A DNA stretch of 64,000 nt, from NCBI RefSeq assembly GCF_016863315.1, contig NZ_BOOQ01000024.1:185892-249891 (forward strand). The letters run 5' to 3'. Position 1 is the stretch's first letter, and each line of letters begins with the position of its first letter. Of this stretch, positions 25,701 through 36,100 are shown piece after piece. The translations under genes and the position numbers were made by a program. This DNA comes from Planotetraspora silvatica. GTDB taxonomy: Bacteria; Actinomycetota; Actinomycetes; Streptosporangiales; Streptosporangiaceae. The notes under the pieces were generated by a model. That model was not told the origin of the DNA. It did no database searches and saw only the letters and a program-made list of their open reading frames with translations.

Positions 25701-28700
25701 AAGACCGAGTGGTACGACAAGGTCGGCCTCGTCTACGAGGACGTGTCGTTCGAGGTGGCCGACCCCGGCCGGTGGCAGATCGACGGACCGCTCGGGCAAC
25801 TCCTCCAGGTCGTCGCCACCCGCGCCGGCGTCGGCTCGACATGGTTCGAGTGCGACCTGGAGTTCGCCCTCGACCTCGGCGTCGTGTCCGTCACCGGTGC
25901 CACCGTCCGGTGCACCTTCGGCGATGACGGCTTCTCGGCGGAACTGCGCGGGCTCGGTGTCGGCGTCGACATCCCCGGAGTGCTGCGTGGTGAGGGCCGG
26001 CTCGTCCTCGGAGACGGCGGCGCGTTCAAGGCCGCCCTGGAACTCGACCTCGTCAGCGTCGGAGCCAAGGCGATGGGCGCGCTCGCGTTCGATCCGGCAC
26101 ACGACTTCCTGTCGATCGCACTCGGCCTGGTGCTGCCCGTCGGGATCCCGCTCGGCGCGACGGGCCTGGGCATCTTCGGCTTCCTCGGGCAGTTCGTGTC
26201 CAACGGCGCCCGCGCGCTGCCACCCGGCTTCGACGACGACCCTGTCGGGCGTGAGATCGCCTGGTTCCGGGACACCCCGTACGAGAACAAGTTCGCCCCG
26301 CTGCGCGGCCAGTGGGCGATCGGGCTCGGCATGATCGTCGGGACGCTGCCGGACAGCGCGTTCACGTTCAACGCGACAGGCATGTTCGTCGTCGCCTTTC
26401 CCGATCCGACCGTCGTCTTCGGCATCGACGCCAAGCTCGTCGAGAAACCCGCGGTCGCCCCGTGCACACAGGGCGCCCCTGCGGACCCGAGTCTGAGCAT
26501 CCTCGGGCTGGTCTCCATCGACGATGAGGCGGTCGCGGTCGGCGTCCGCGGCCGGTACACGATCCCCAAGGTGCTCGAGTTGCTCCTGCCGATCGACGGC
26601 TACTTCCCCTACCCGTCCACTCCGAAGGACGCCTATGTCCGCATCGGATCCGACGGTGTGGTCAGCGAGGGACGCCCCGGCGACCCGGTGACCATCAAGC
26701 TGCTGCCCGGCACGCTCGACGTGTCCGCCTTCTCCTATCTCATGATCGAGGAGAGGAGGCTCCACCGGCTCGGCGGCGATCCGGCGTTCAACTTCGACGG
26801 CTTCTCCGTGGGCTTCGGCGCGGGGTGGGAGATCAGGTGGTCGGCGGGCCCGATCAGGCTCGAGGCGTCGGCGAAGATCCTCGTCGGGTTCGGCACGAAC
26901 CCGTTCCTGCTCAAGGGCGGCATCTTCGTCAAGGGCGAGCTGAGCCTCGTCGTCGTCAAGGTCTCGGCCAAGGGATCGATCGTCGCGACCGTCTGGGACG
27001 ACGGCGGCTTCTTCCCCGCGGTCAACCTCAAGGGCGAGTTCTGCGGCTCGGTCTCGTTCTTCTTCTTCTCCATCGAGGGCTGCGTCGGCGTCGAGATCGG
27101 AGACCCGATCACCCCGGACGCCCCGCCGCCGCCACCGCCGGTCGGCAAGGTGTCACTCACCGACCGGCGCGGCTTCACGACCGCACTGGCGGCCACCACC
27201 TCGCCGGGCCTGGAGCAGACCGTCTGGCCCGACACCGTCCCGGTCATCGAGTTCACCCACCACCTGGCCGTCGACCTGAGCGGCGGCGCGTTCAGCCCCG
27301 GACCCGGCCCGGCCGGGCCCGCCTGGTCGGGGACGAGCGAGATGAAGTACGCCTACCGGCTGACCGGAGTCGAGATCGTCCCGGACGGCGGCACCCCGCT
27401 GCCGGGTCCGCTCGACTCGGGCTGGTGGCTGCCCACCTCACGCCCGGGAGTCCTGAGCGACGGGGACGTCGCCGTCTCGGAGTCCGAGGGCATGTTCCTC
27501 GCCCTGCTCGCCTGGGACCCGGGGCCTTGGACGTACTGGCTGACCGACGGCGGCGCGGGCACGGACGCCGACCCCGCCGGCACTCCGGGCCGGCTCTGCG
27601 ACCCGCCGGCCCGGCCGAAGCCCAACTGCGTGCTCGGCGAACTCGGCCTGCGCGCCGGCGCTGACGACGTACGCTTCTTGACCGCGCAGGCGGGCGAGCC
27701 CCCGTTCCCGTCCCGCTTCACACTCCTCGCCCGCGAACGCGCGTACGGGAGGCCGCTCGCCTCGCTGGTGCCGTTCGTGGCGGCGCAGGGATGGTCCCTG
27801 ACCCCGGGCCAGGTCGACGCCGGCCCCTTCGGGCACGACGTCTGGTGGCTGGCCGCGATCACCCAGCACTCGTTCACCGTGCGGACGACCGAGTTGCGCG
27901 GCCGGCTCGCCCCCGAGATCCGCGACGCCGACCTGTCGCTCGTCGTCTGCCGGGACTTCCGGCACCGGCCGCCGGCGGAGCGGCAGCGGACGTGCGCCGT
28001 GGTCGCCGACCGGTTCGGGCCCGGCGAGAACCTCGGCACCGCCAACGCCATCGGGCCGGTGAAGATCGACTCCTACTCGACGGACATGCGGACCTTCGCG
28101 GGCGTGAACGGCGTCGGCACGACCCTGCGCTACCCGAACGACGGCATGGCGTTCCACCTCCCGGAGGCGGCCGACGAGGTGCTCGTGACCCTTCACCCGC
28201 TCGGCAGTTCCGCCGAGGTGCGGGCCTACGACGCCCGCGGGGCCGTGGTCGCGTCCGAGCAGGTCTCCCAGGGCCGCGATCCGGTCGACGTCGTCCTCAC
28301 GGCGCCGGGCATCGTGCGGGTCGACCTGTACCGCGGCTCCTTCGAGGTCGGCGTGGTCAAGATCTGCTGGGGTGGCGCGGTCGCCGGGCCTCAGCTGCCG
28401 GACGACTCCACGACGGGCGCGTTCCCCGTCGTCATGGGAACCGCGGTCGGGAGCGGCGAGCACGAATGGACCCCGACGGTCGAGCAGGAGATCCGCACCG
28501 GGGAGGGGATCTGCTCTCTGGTGCGGTACACCCCGCCCGACGCCGAGGCGACCTGGTCGGCGGTCCGCATCCGTGAGTGGTCGGGCACCGGCAAGAACGA
28601 CGCCGGGCGCGTCGGCCTGGTCCGGCTGTGCGGCGTGAGCGGGTCCGCCGCCGCGCAGGCGGAGGCCAACGCCGCCTTCGCGGCACACCTGCTGGCCACC

Positions 28701-29930
28701 ATCAACGACCGCGCGGCGGCCGAGGAGCCGGCACGCAAGGACCTGCTCGAGGCGAACCGCGGCTACACGATCAACGTGTCGTGGCAGTGGCAGGGCTGGG
28801 TGAAGTCCGAGAGCCGGCCCGAGCCGCCGGTCGTGCCGCCGTCCGGTGCCTGGCAGAGCGGGCCGGTGCAGTCCTACCGGTTCAGGACCGCGGCGCGCGC
28901 GGTGACCGCCGGGGTCCCGCCGGCGGAGCTGACCGACGAGCGCGACTTCGACCCGCGTTCCCTCCTGCGCTATCTCATCGCGTTCGAGCCGGACACGCAC
29001 TCCGCGCCGCACCTGCTCGACGACGCCCTCCTCGTCCACCTCGCCGTCGACCACGGCGAGCAGCTCGCGGCGCTCTACGGGCGCCACCTGCGACTGCGAC
29101 TTCGCCGCACCGACCCGCCGCCGGGCAGCCTGGCGGAGCAGGACCATCCTGACGACGAGACGATCGGCGTCGTCTGGGGGCCCCTGTTCGACGCCTACCG
29201 CCCCCTTGGGCAGTCGCTCTTCCTCCAGGCGATCCGCGAGGCGCCCTGCCTGGAGGAGCCCGCGCTCGGCGGCACCACCGGCGAGATCACCGCAGACCTC
29301 GTGCCGGGCGCGTGGTACGACCTCATACTCATGGCGACGCCGGCCGCACGGCCCGACGCCGAGGACGTCGTCGTCTCACGGGCCCACTTCCAGGCGTCGC
29401 GCTACCGCGACGCCGGCGAACTCCTCGCGGCTCTCGGCTTCGCCGTCCCCGGCCCCGCGGCGTTCATCGCGCCGGACGCCGTGGTCGCCGCCGCCGTGCC
29501 GCCCGCACCACTCGCCGTAGGCGACGGAGACCTCGACGCCGCGCTCGCCGCGGTCGGCCTCGATCCCTGGCCACTGGCCGGCCAGGCGCGCACGTCGATC
29601 CTCTGGCTCGACGACGCAGGCACGTGGAAACTCGCGGGCCTGCTGCTCGAGGCGCCGGAGGCCATCGTCCGGACGGGCCGGACGGCGCTCGACGTCACGG
29701 CCTGCGCCTACGGCGGGGTCACGCTCGGACAGCGCTGCCGCAACCTCGCAGGCACGCGGGTCCTGCTCACGCCGTCCACGCCGGTCGCCGTGACAGGCGC
29801 CGACACGATCACCCTCACCCTGACCCGCACGGTGACGGACAGGACGGGGACGGCGTCCTCGACGACGGTCACGGGCCGCCGGTTCGCGATCGACGTCCCG
29901 CGCTCGGTTCGCATGGAGGCCGGAGCATGA
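22746..29930 (+). CDS. Giant protein with OmpA-like module and DUF6603-like beta-repeat region (gene A of three)
   Basis: A protein of about 2394 aa with no known function I can assign. The start at 22746 (MAKRGVSLLDLA) is the likeliest; it has no signal peptide. Residues about 568-718 resemble an OmpA-family peptidoglycan-binding domain: a VVIGRTCD turn, a D/N-rich loop, then LATDRANAVAAWL and finally RRADVFAVGG. Residues about 940-1458 form a long run of glycine-spaced amphipathic beta strands (GLGVGVDIPGVLRGEGRLVL and similar) that looks to me like DUF6603. A poly-proline linker follows near 1457, then a large C-terminal beta-rich part (1470-2394). It is followed after 19 bp by gene B and then gene C, so the three probably act together. 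An envelope, lipid-handling or toxin-like structural role is possible; none is proven. Confidence 0.7.
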   Translation: MAKRGVSLLDLAAPFPGAQALVPDDLASRLENLAVVSHQATTSPGVMIHSGVVQPIADLGFPSLRDWDVEVPGLNSGLPFRLVRTRTTPGAGQTLEPAGAASFLDLFVDRIAITVPGLRPATLVPSAPAVVAHLLPDTSRSKVRIVGSGVVRIDLSGGGDLVRFVDWPDPFDPSAPSGAVYRVTFDPVSFFIGGSEIGMTVDRLVFDASAEVTPPEIIARGQTPGWQGISIAEATLFLPPDTPLVDKINVGVKDVLLGSPAGLQGEIRVELGRTPISGAAVGFLQDFEDSEQPRTVSGSGRELTVPFITGTPSTGRMRAKLNPSALGASTHPHMTWTLPDGTLVDQDDSGWFTTSVGETMSGRFSEEVDGEKVFDSPTSYTFVQSEAQVQHAAKVNVHVGAVDIANVVAVAGTAEDLTLLEFESALNPADAANLRWQHGDGADAHTRTGPDFVLIPSTDPGTSHVVVTDPDERTRRIRVDVLAEGGLLIGAEDGVHDRTGALVQVRGVDQTYSLNAFHRDASLVPFTTPATVSGGTATVPDGGLAEVTVELGIGTEPDAPPPPVTEEEVRRLEIRFDYGLSNPKAFGAYVPRTQEGGVEASVRAWAAFFPGATFVVIGRTCDISSDSFNAALATDRANAVAAWLPAGTTLSRGEQTAPSAPMAAAQDAVVTAPPLTDDAKAAKRLIDWEYSEEERRAWGDVSTNKTRESFRRADVFAVGGTYTPPGGAGASDQRLPTDTQELDPALRRSYIPGEDADDVALPAPVDPRLAWLVRLLVRWDSPTVTDWSDAIPTQAEFTFEWATTNVQTVPAPGGGDSPVPVRAPSEPVGQPSTEVYTLTGRWSYDSRSGQTVFSLSIASSGDPKGLAAIDSEFLAVALALAPALLAGIGASGVDGGMVRVAALAIAAGVLSSVAKDGEVVIHAAEIEHRQRSLTDTTGFRTRVLFDYTASLGLDIQAAGLGAIATDDGHPLKVRYKKVGLEFDDSKTEWYDKVGLVYEDVSFEVADPGRWQIDGPLGQLLQVVATRAGVGSTWFECDLEFALDLGVVSVTGATVRCTFGDDGFSAELRGLGVGVDIPGVLRGEGRLVLGDGGAFKAALELDLVSVGAKAMGALAFDPAHDFLSIALGLVLPVGIPLGATGLGIFGFLGQFVSNGARALPPGFDDDPVGREIAWFRDTPYENKFAPLRGQWAIGLGMIVGTLPDSAFTFNATGMFVVAFPDPTVVFGIDAKLVEKPAVAPCTQGAPADPSLSILGLVSIDDEAVAVGVRGRYTIPKVLELLLPIDGYFPYPSTPKDAYVRIGSDGVVSEGRPGDPVTIKLLPGTLDVSAFSYLMIEERRLHRLGGDPAFNFDGFSVGFGAGWEIRWSAGPIRLEASAKILVGFGTNPFLLKGGIFVKGELSLVVVKVSAKGSIVATVWDDGGFFPAVNLKGEFCGSVSFFFFSIEGCVGVEIGDPITPDAPPPPPPVGKVSLTDRRGFTTALAATTSPGLEQTVWPDTVPVIEFTHHLAVDLSGGAFSPGPGPAGPAWSGTSEMKYAYRLTGVEIVPDGGTPLPGPLDSGWWLPTSRPGVLSDGDVAVSESEGMFLALLAWDPGPWTYWLTDGGAGTDADPAGTPGRLCDPPARPKPNCVLGELGLRAGADDVRFLTAQAGEPPFPSRFTLLARERAYGRPLASLVPFVAAQGWSLTPGQVDAGPFGHDVWWLAAITQHSFTVRTTELRGRLAPEIRDADLSLVVCRDFRHRPPAERQRTCAVVADRFGPGENLGTANAIGPVKIDSYSTDMRTFAGVNGVGTTLRYPNDGMAFHLPEAADEVLVTLHPLGSSAEVRAYDARGAVVASEQVSQGRDPVDVVLTAPGIVRVDLYRGSFEVGVVKICWGGAVAGPQLPDDSTTGAFPVVMGTAVGSGEHEWTPTVEQEIRTGEGICSLVRYTPPDAEATWSAVRIREWSGTGKNDAGRVGLVRLCGVSGSAAAQAEANAAFAAHLLATINDRAAAEEPARKDLLEANRGYTINVSWQWQGWVKSESRPEPPVVPPSGAWQSGPVQSYRFRTAARAVTAGVPPAELTDERDFDPRSLLRYLIAFEPDTHSAPHLLDDALLVHLAVDHGEQLAALYGRHLRLRLRRTDPPPGSLAEQDHPDDETIGVVWGPLFDAYRPLGQSLFLQAIREAPCLEEPALGGTTGEITADLVPGAWYDLILMATPAARPDAEDVVVSRAHFQASRYRDAGELLAALGFAVPGPAAFIAPDAVVAAAVPPAPLAVGDGDLDAALAAVGLDPWPLAGQARTSILWLDDAGTWKLAGLLLEAPEAIVRTGRTALDVTACAYGGVTLGQRCRNLAGTRVLLTPSTPVAVTGADTITLTLTRTVTDRTGTASSTTVTGRRFAIDVPRSVRMEAGA

Positions 29931-29949
29931 TCACGAACGGAGCGCCGCC

Positions 29950-32900
29950 ATGGGCCTGAGTCCGTCATGGGCCCTCTCGGGCCAGGCCGTCGACGGCGTG
30001 GGCGACGCCCATCTCGCCACCGGCGTGCACTACCGGGTGCTCACCAACCCGCTGCTCGGGCTGCCCGTGGTCCCGCTGTCCATCGGCCGGATAACCCTCG
30101 GCGAGATGGCCAAGGGCCACACCCGCCGCGACGTCACGTGGGTCGACTCGCGCGGGAACATGCTCACCGCGCCCTTCACCGTGACCCCCGACAACCCGGT
30201 GACCGGCCACCTGCCACTGGGCGAGACGTGCTGCTGGGCCGCACTGGAGGGAACGGCCGCCCGGGGCGGCCCGCGCCCGCCCGTCCCGCCTCGGCCGCCG
30301 CGCCCGCCTTTCCTCGTGCCGCCTCGTGCCGGTGAGGATGCTCAGACGGCCGACGTGCGGCCCATCGTGGTGCGACCCGGTGCCGGGCCCGTTCCGCAGG
30401 CAGGTCTCCCCGCGTCGTTCTGGGTCGAAGGCGTCGTGGCCACGCCGTACGGCGACGCGCCCGTGGCGATCCGGAGCGCCGAGCCCTTCCACGTCTACGC
30501 CTCCCATCTCGAGCGCATCGTCGTCCACGGCAACGGAACCGTGACCGGCCTGTCCTGGCTTCCCGCGAGCGCCGTGGACGTCTTCGAGCGGTTCCGGACC
30601 GCGCCGCTGCCGACCGGGCCGGGCGTCCGGTACGCCGGACCCGCCGACGGCGAGGACCGGGGCTTCGAACGCGTCAAACGCGGAGCGCCGGCTCGCTTCG
30701 GCATGCACGAGTCGCCACTGGCGGCCTCGCCGACCGCCTGCGCCCCGGTGAGCGCGGGCGAGGAGTCCGACCGGGTCGCCGCCCTCACCGGGGAACTCGC
30801 CAAGAGCCTCGACCGGCTGGTCAACGACACCTCGGCGCCGCAGCGGCTGCTCACGTCCTCCACGACGGTCCGGGACGAGAACGGCACCGCTCTCGGCGAC
30901 TCTCAGCGCTACATCCTCATGGACCTCCTCCAGGGTGCCGTCGACCCCGGGGTCGCCCGTTGGCTGGGCTTCCTCGACGTGGATGAGGACGTCCCGCCCA
31001 AGAACGTCGTCGTCGCCTACGTGGTCGACGGCCTGTTCGCCCCCGACTGGAAGTCCGTGACCTCGGGCCGCCTGGACCAGACGTTGCCGTTCGGCACCGT
31101 CGTCGAGGACGGCGCCAAGGCCGTGATGGAGATGGCGCGGCGCGCGCCCGAGCTGGCGGACTACGCCGCCCAGGTGGCGAGGATGGGCCGCGGTCCCTTC
31201 CTCCAGTTACGCGTCGTCCTCGCCGCGACGGCTGGGGTGCCGCTGGATTCCCCCGCCGCCCCCGGATTGGACACGCCGGCCTCCGGCGACTGGCTGCCCG
31301 CGACGGCGCCCACCGCCGCCCGCGAGCTCACCGTCTCCATGGAACATCTCGTGCCGGGCGCGGGCCTCGGGTCGGCGATCGCGCAGCCGTCCGGTGACAA
31401 ACCCCTCGCGCGCAATCCGGAGGAGCCGAAGGGGCGCCGCCTCCTGCTCACCACCCGCCTCGACGACGCGGCGGTGAGGGCGACCAGCGGAATGCTGGCC
31501 GACCGGCTCGTCGACGAGCGGGACGGCTCCTGGCAGGTCGCGCAGGCCGACTGGTTCGGGCGCTGGTCGGCCTGGGCCGGAATCACCTTCGCCGCCGCGG
31601 CCCGCCCGCGCCCGCCGCGGCCGGTGTTCACGCTGACGACCCGTCCTCCCGTCGTCCCGACGCCGGTCCCCGCAGGCCCGCTCGCCGGTGCCGTACGCGT
31701 CGAGGTGTCCGTACCCCCTGTCAGCGGCCTGCCCGCGGGCGGCCGGCTGCTCCGGCACCTCAAGCTCACGGTCACCTCCGGCGGAGTGCCCGTCCAGACG
31801 ATCCACCCGATCGCCAGTCCTGCCGCCCCTCCGGAGACGCTCGTCATCGAAGTGCCCGGTCCAGCCCTTCCACCGACGGCGAGCGGCACGGTGACGGTGA
31901 CCGCCGTCTGGACGGACAGCGCGGGCATCGACTCCGGCACCTCCGAGCCGAAGCAGGCGACACTCCACGACCCTCGGCCGCCGGAGCCCGTGATCATCCC
32001 GCCGACCCTGACGTACACCGCGCGACCTGACGCGACGGGCCGCGCCCGCACCGCCCTCCGCTGGACGCCCGGCGCGGGGCAGGCCGCCTACCGGGTCTTC
32101 GTCGCCGACGAGACGACGTTGCGCGCCAAGCTCAAGGACACCGCGACCGGCGTCATCGCCGAGGGAGACGCGGGCCAGGCTCCCACGAGCGGGCAGGCCG
32201 CGGCGCTCCTCGCGGCGCTCGACGCCGCCCCCGACGCGCCGGCGCGTGGTGCGGTCTGGGACGCGGGCCGCCGTCTGCTTCCCCGGCGATGGTGGCTGCA
32301 GCTGACCGCCGAGCCGCTGCCACGACCGGTGAGCGGACAGGCCGTGTTCACCCACGACGTCTCCGGCTCGTTGTCGGTCCTCGTGCTCTACCGCGTCGTG
32401 GCGGTCAGTTCCGCGAGCGTCGAGTCCGACTTCGCGACCTGCCCGCTGCTGCCCCGTGCCGTGCCGAACCTCCTCGTCCCGCCCGTGCCGACGCTGGACG
32501 TCCTGCCCGTCGTCGACGGCTCGGCCGACCTCCTGGCCCGGCTCACCGTCACCGTGCCTGTCGGGCCGACGCCGGCGGTGCGCTATCGGCTTCGCCGGGC
32601 GACGGCCACGACCGACCCCGTGTTCATGCCGGTGGTGGCCGAGGGCGCCATCCCGCCTCGGCCGGTCGGCGCCCCGGCCCCTCAGGTGTTCACGATCCTC
32701 GACGCGGGCGCCTCGCCGAGTGAAGCGCGCACGACACTGTCCGCGTGGCTGCGCTACAACTGGCGGGTCGAGGTCCAGGGGGCGCCCGCCCCGGGCGGCG
32801 GGCCCGCCGGTGAGTGGTCGGCCCCGTCGGCGGCCGCCTCCACGACCGTGATGCCTCCCGATCCACCGGCGGCCGTAAGCGATCTGACGGTCACGCGTGA

Positions 32901-33189
32901 CGCCGATGGCGTCCATGTCCGCTTCGGACACCCCGAGCCGCTCGCGGGCGGTGCGACCGCCGGATACACCGTCGACGTCTACCGCCAGTGCCCAGGCGGG
33001 TCGTTGCGGCTGCTCACGAGCCTGCCGGGCCAGGCGCCGCCGCCGACCGGCCGCGGACCCGACGTCACCGGCTCGTTCGACGTCCTGGACCCCGGCGCCG
33101 AGGCCGTCACCGGGACGCTCTACCGGGTGGTCGTCACCGATCCGATCGGCCGGGCGTCTCAGCCGAGCACGCCGCAGGAGGCGCCATGA
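29950..33189 (+). CDS. Large protein with C-terminal fibronectin-III-like domains (gene B of three)
   Basis: A 1079-aa protein I do not recognise as a whole. Its ATG is 19 bp after gene A with CGGAG as ribosome site. There is no signal peptide or membrane segment. Residues 95-122 are very proline/arginine-rich (a likely linker). The central part (about 250-560) is acidic and globular. From about 575 it becomes a chain of beta-sandwich domains: an Ig-like unit (about 575-675), an FN3-like unit starting PPTLTYTARPDATGRARTAL (about 680), further strands, and a clear FN3-like C-terminal domain (about 975-1079) with the YxVxVYRQ and LYRVVVTDPIGRASQPS pattern. The stop overlaps gene C in ATGA form. 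Probably a binding or scaffold partner of genes A and C (inference). Confidence 0.68.
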   Translation: MGLSPSWALSGQAVDGVGDAHLATGVHYRVLTNPLLGLPVVPLSIGRITLGEMAKGHTRRDVTWVDSRGNMLTAPFTVTPDNPVTGHLPLGETCCWAALEGTAARGGPRPPVPPRPPRPPFLVPPRAGEDAQTADVRPIVVRPGAGPVPQAGLPASFWVEGVVATPYGDAPVAIRSAEPFHVYASHLERIVVHGNGTVTGLSWLPASAVDVFERFRTAPLPTGPGVRYAGPADGEDRGFERVKRGAPARFGMHESPLAASPTACAPVSAGEESDRVAALTGELAKSLDRLVNDTSAPQRLLTSSTTVRDENGTALGDSQRYILMDLLQGAVDPGVARWLGFLDVDEDVPPKNVVVAYVVDGLFAPDWKSVTSGRLDQTLPFGTVVEDGAKAVMEMARRAPELADYAAQVARMGRGPFLQLRVVLAATAGVPLDSPAAPGLDTPASGDWLPATAPTAARELTVSMEHLVPGAGLGSAIAQPSGDKPLARNPEEPKGRRLLLTTRLDDAAVRATSGMLADRLVDERDGSWQVAQADWFGRWSAWAGITFAAAARPRPPRPVFTLTTRPPVVPTPVPAGPLAGAVRVEVSVPPVSGLPAGGRLLRHLKLTVTSGGVPVQTIHPIASPAAPPETLVIEVPGPALPPTASGTVTVTAVWTDSAGIDSGTSEPKQATLHDPRPPEPVIIPPTLTYTARPDATGRARTALRWTPGAGQAAYRVFVADETTLRAKLKDTATGVIAEGDAGQAPTSGQAAALLAALDAAPDAPARGAVWDAGRRLLPRRWWLQLTAEPLPRPVSGQAVFTHDVSGSLSVLVLYRVVAVSSASVESDFATCPLLPRAVPNLLVPPVPTLDVLPVVDGSADLLARLTVTVPVGPTPAVRYRLRRATATTDPVFMPVVAEGAIPPRPVGAPAPQVFTILDAGASPSEARTTLSAWLRYNWRVEVQGAPAPGGGPAGEWSAPSAAASTTVMPPDPPAAVSDLTVTRDADGVHVRFGHPEPLAGGATAGYTVDVYRQCPGGSLRLLTSLPGQAPPPTGRGPDVTGSFDVLDPGAEAVTGTLYRVVVTDPIGRASQPSTPQEAP

Positions 33190-36100
33190 CCGCGCTCGTG
33201 CCGGACCCGGGCACCCTCGGGCTGGAGTCGCCGACGCTCGGGCCGTGGTTCTCGACGGACGTCACCCTCGGGGCGCCCGGGGACGACCTCGGGGTGGCGC
33301 TGACGATCCCGGCGGGCACCGACTGGCTGCCACCCGCCGCCGGCCTGCTGTCCTTCGCGGTGGCGAGCACCACGCTGCCGCCGATCCTTGCGGGGCTACG
33401 GGGACCGTCCGGGACCCCTCCCTTCACAGCCGGACGACTCGTCGCGGTGTTCCGCCTTCTGCCGGAGGTCGAGCAGCGTCTGGCCACACTGCTCTCCGAC
33501 GTTCCCCCTGCCGACGGCACGACCGCGACCCCGGGCCTCGCGACCCGCGACGCCGTACGCACGTTCGCGCTGGAGTTGCCGGAGGATCCACCGACGCTCG
33601 CCGTACTCAAGACCCGGGTGCACCCGCCGATCCCGGCCCTGTCCTCGCCGAGCGAGGAGGCCGGGCACGTGGGTCTGAGCCAGGCCGGGGGCGACGTGGA
33701 CAACGGCGCCGAGCCGATGACGGACCTCAAGCGTCCGGGCCGGTTCTTCGGTCCGCCCGAGAAGCTCCTGACCTTTCCCACGTCCACCGCCGCGACCCTG
33801 TACGCCTTCGACGCCCGGGGGCGGGTGATCGACCCCGGCGCGGTCGCGGCGTGGTGGGCCCGGCTGACGAGGACCTTCACGAACCTCTTCGCGGCGGGCG
33901 TGACGCAGCGCACCGCCACGGTCGACCCCCGGCTCACCGTCCAACTCGTCGGCCCCGCCGACGCCCCGGCGTCCGCCGCGGTCCTGTCCCGGCTTGCGGC
34001 GACCAACGTGACCGGGACGGGACCGGTGCGCGTCCATGGCGGCGGCGACGCGGCCGCCGCCTTCGCCCTGACGGAAGGCACCGTCGACGACGCGCCCCTG
34101 CCGCTGATCGCCGCCATGCCCGCCGGGACGTACGGGGCCGCGGTGAACCTCTGGACCGGCGGCGCCGTCGGAGGGGTGACGCGGGACTTCGTCCGAGTGG
34201 CTCTCGTCGACGTCGAGCGGCACCTCACCGGTCAGCCGCGAGTGGCCGAATCGGGTGCGAACGCCGAGGCACGGCGGCGCGCCGACGACCAGAAGCGGGC
34301 CTCGACACGCACGTTGGCCGCCCAGGCCACGGCGAACGCCGGTGAGAGCGTGCTCCTCGCCACCGCGGACGCCGCGATGAGCGGTCTGCTCGCCGTCCTG
34401 TCCGCCGGGCCGGCGACGATGGTGGCCCCGGTGCTCGACCGGGCCGCCGGAGCACTGGCGGCGCCCACGCTGCCCGCCGCCGTCGCTCCGGTGACGCTGC
34501 CCGGCCCCGTGACCATGACGGCGCTGACCGGCGGCGGGACCGACGACGACGGCACGGTGGTCGGGCAGCGGGTGCTCGTGCAGACCACGGTCGACCCGTC
34601 ACTCGCCGGGGCATGGCTGCGGGTGTGGCCGCAGTACTTCGACTCGGCGACGGGCCGGCACGTGCGCGGCGCCGGCGGTGGGGGGCTGGTCGACTCCACG
34701 GGTGTCGCGCGCGCCGTCGTCCGGCTCGCTGACGGCGCGGTGGAGCCGGAGAACAGGATGGGCCTGGACCTCATGCTCGTCACGGCCGCCCAGGCCGTGC
34801 GCTACCCGGAGGTCCGCCTGGAGAGGCCGGCTCCCGTCGGCGGCGCCATGCCGTCCCTGTCGTCGGTCACTGACACGGTCGTCGCCTGCGAGAGCGGGCA
34901 GTCCTTCGCGGGCGGTGTCCCGGCGGGCGCGCTCGCCTCCGGCCTCACGCTGGTGGCCCTGTCCGTTCCGCCGGCGCTGGTCGACCCGGCGAGCATCTCT
35001 ACGGCGCAGTGGAGTGCGACGACCGTCGCCGCGAGCCTGACCACCGGGGACCGCGTCCAGCTGACCGAGCCCGCGTGGAAGGGCTGGCGCGGCGGCGAGG
35101 ACCCCGCGACGCTGTCGGGCTCGGCGACGGCGACGCAGATCCTGCGCACCGGGCTGACGCGGCTCACACAGATCGGTGCGCCACTGCCGACCCAGTCCCG
35201 CGACGAGGTGGCGGCGGCCATGCTCTCCGCCACGGCGGCGGACGGCCTCGTCGCCGGGGTGCGACCGCTCGGCGCCCACCATGAGCTGCTGCCTCACCAG
35301 AACGGACATCCCGGCGCACCCGCCGACGACGAGCGCCACGGGGCCGGCGCCCGGCTCCGCGGCCCGGCCGTACTCGGGCTCGCCGAGATCATCCGGGAGC
35401 GGGTGGCGGGCCCGACGACCGCACTCGCCGCCGACGCCTCGACGCCCCTGGCCACGCCCGCCCTCCCGGCCGTCCCCGCGTCGTGGGCGGCGACCCTGCG
35501 CACGGTGGGATTCGGGGTCGAGGCCGAGCCGGGCCTCGTCGAGGCGCTCAACCTCGTCGGGCTGGAGGCCTTCCCGCTCGACGGTCCCGTCGACGCGGTC
35601 CAGTCGTGGCTGTCCGCGCGCGGCATCACGATCCCCGGTGGCGTCGGAGGTGCGGCGACGAGCATGCTGCGTGCGGTCGACCGGCGCCTGCTCGGAGCCC
35701 GCAGCGGCTACAGGGAGGCGGCGACCGCACTCGCCGCCGCGTTCGCCGGGGCCCAGGATTTCGTCTACCTCGAGACCCCCGCACTCGACGGGCTTGCCGT
35801 GGGGAGCGGCGACGCGACACTCTCCGTGTGGCAGGCGCTCGTCGAGCAGGTGCGCGCCAACCCCGTCCTCCGTGTGCTCGTCTGCCTGCCGGCCAAGCTT
35901 GCGCCCGGCGCCCCCGCGAAGCTGCAGCGCGTGCGGGACAAGGGCGTTCGCGACGCCCTGGACGCCTTGCGCGCGGCCGCGGGCGAGCGGCTGGCGGTGT
36001 TCAACCCGGTCACCGGGCCCGGACGTTCGCTGCATCTGGACGCGACGAGCGTCGTCGTGGACGACGCGTGGGCGCTGACCGGCGGGACGCACCTGTGGCG

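Noticed and set aside
32988..33185. Earlier in-frame start for giant gene C
   Set aside because: It would overlap gene B by 200 bp. ATG 33186 gives the coupled ATGA arrangement.
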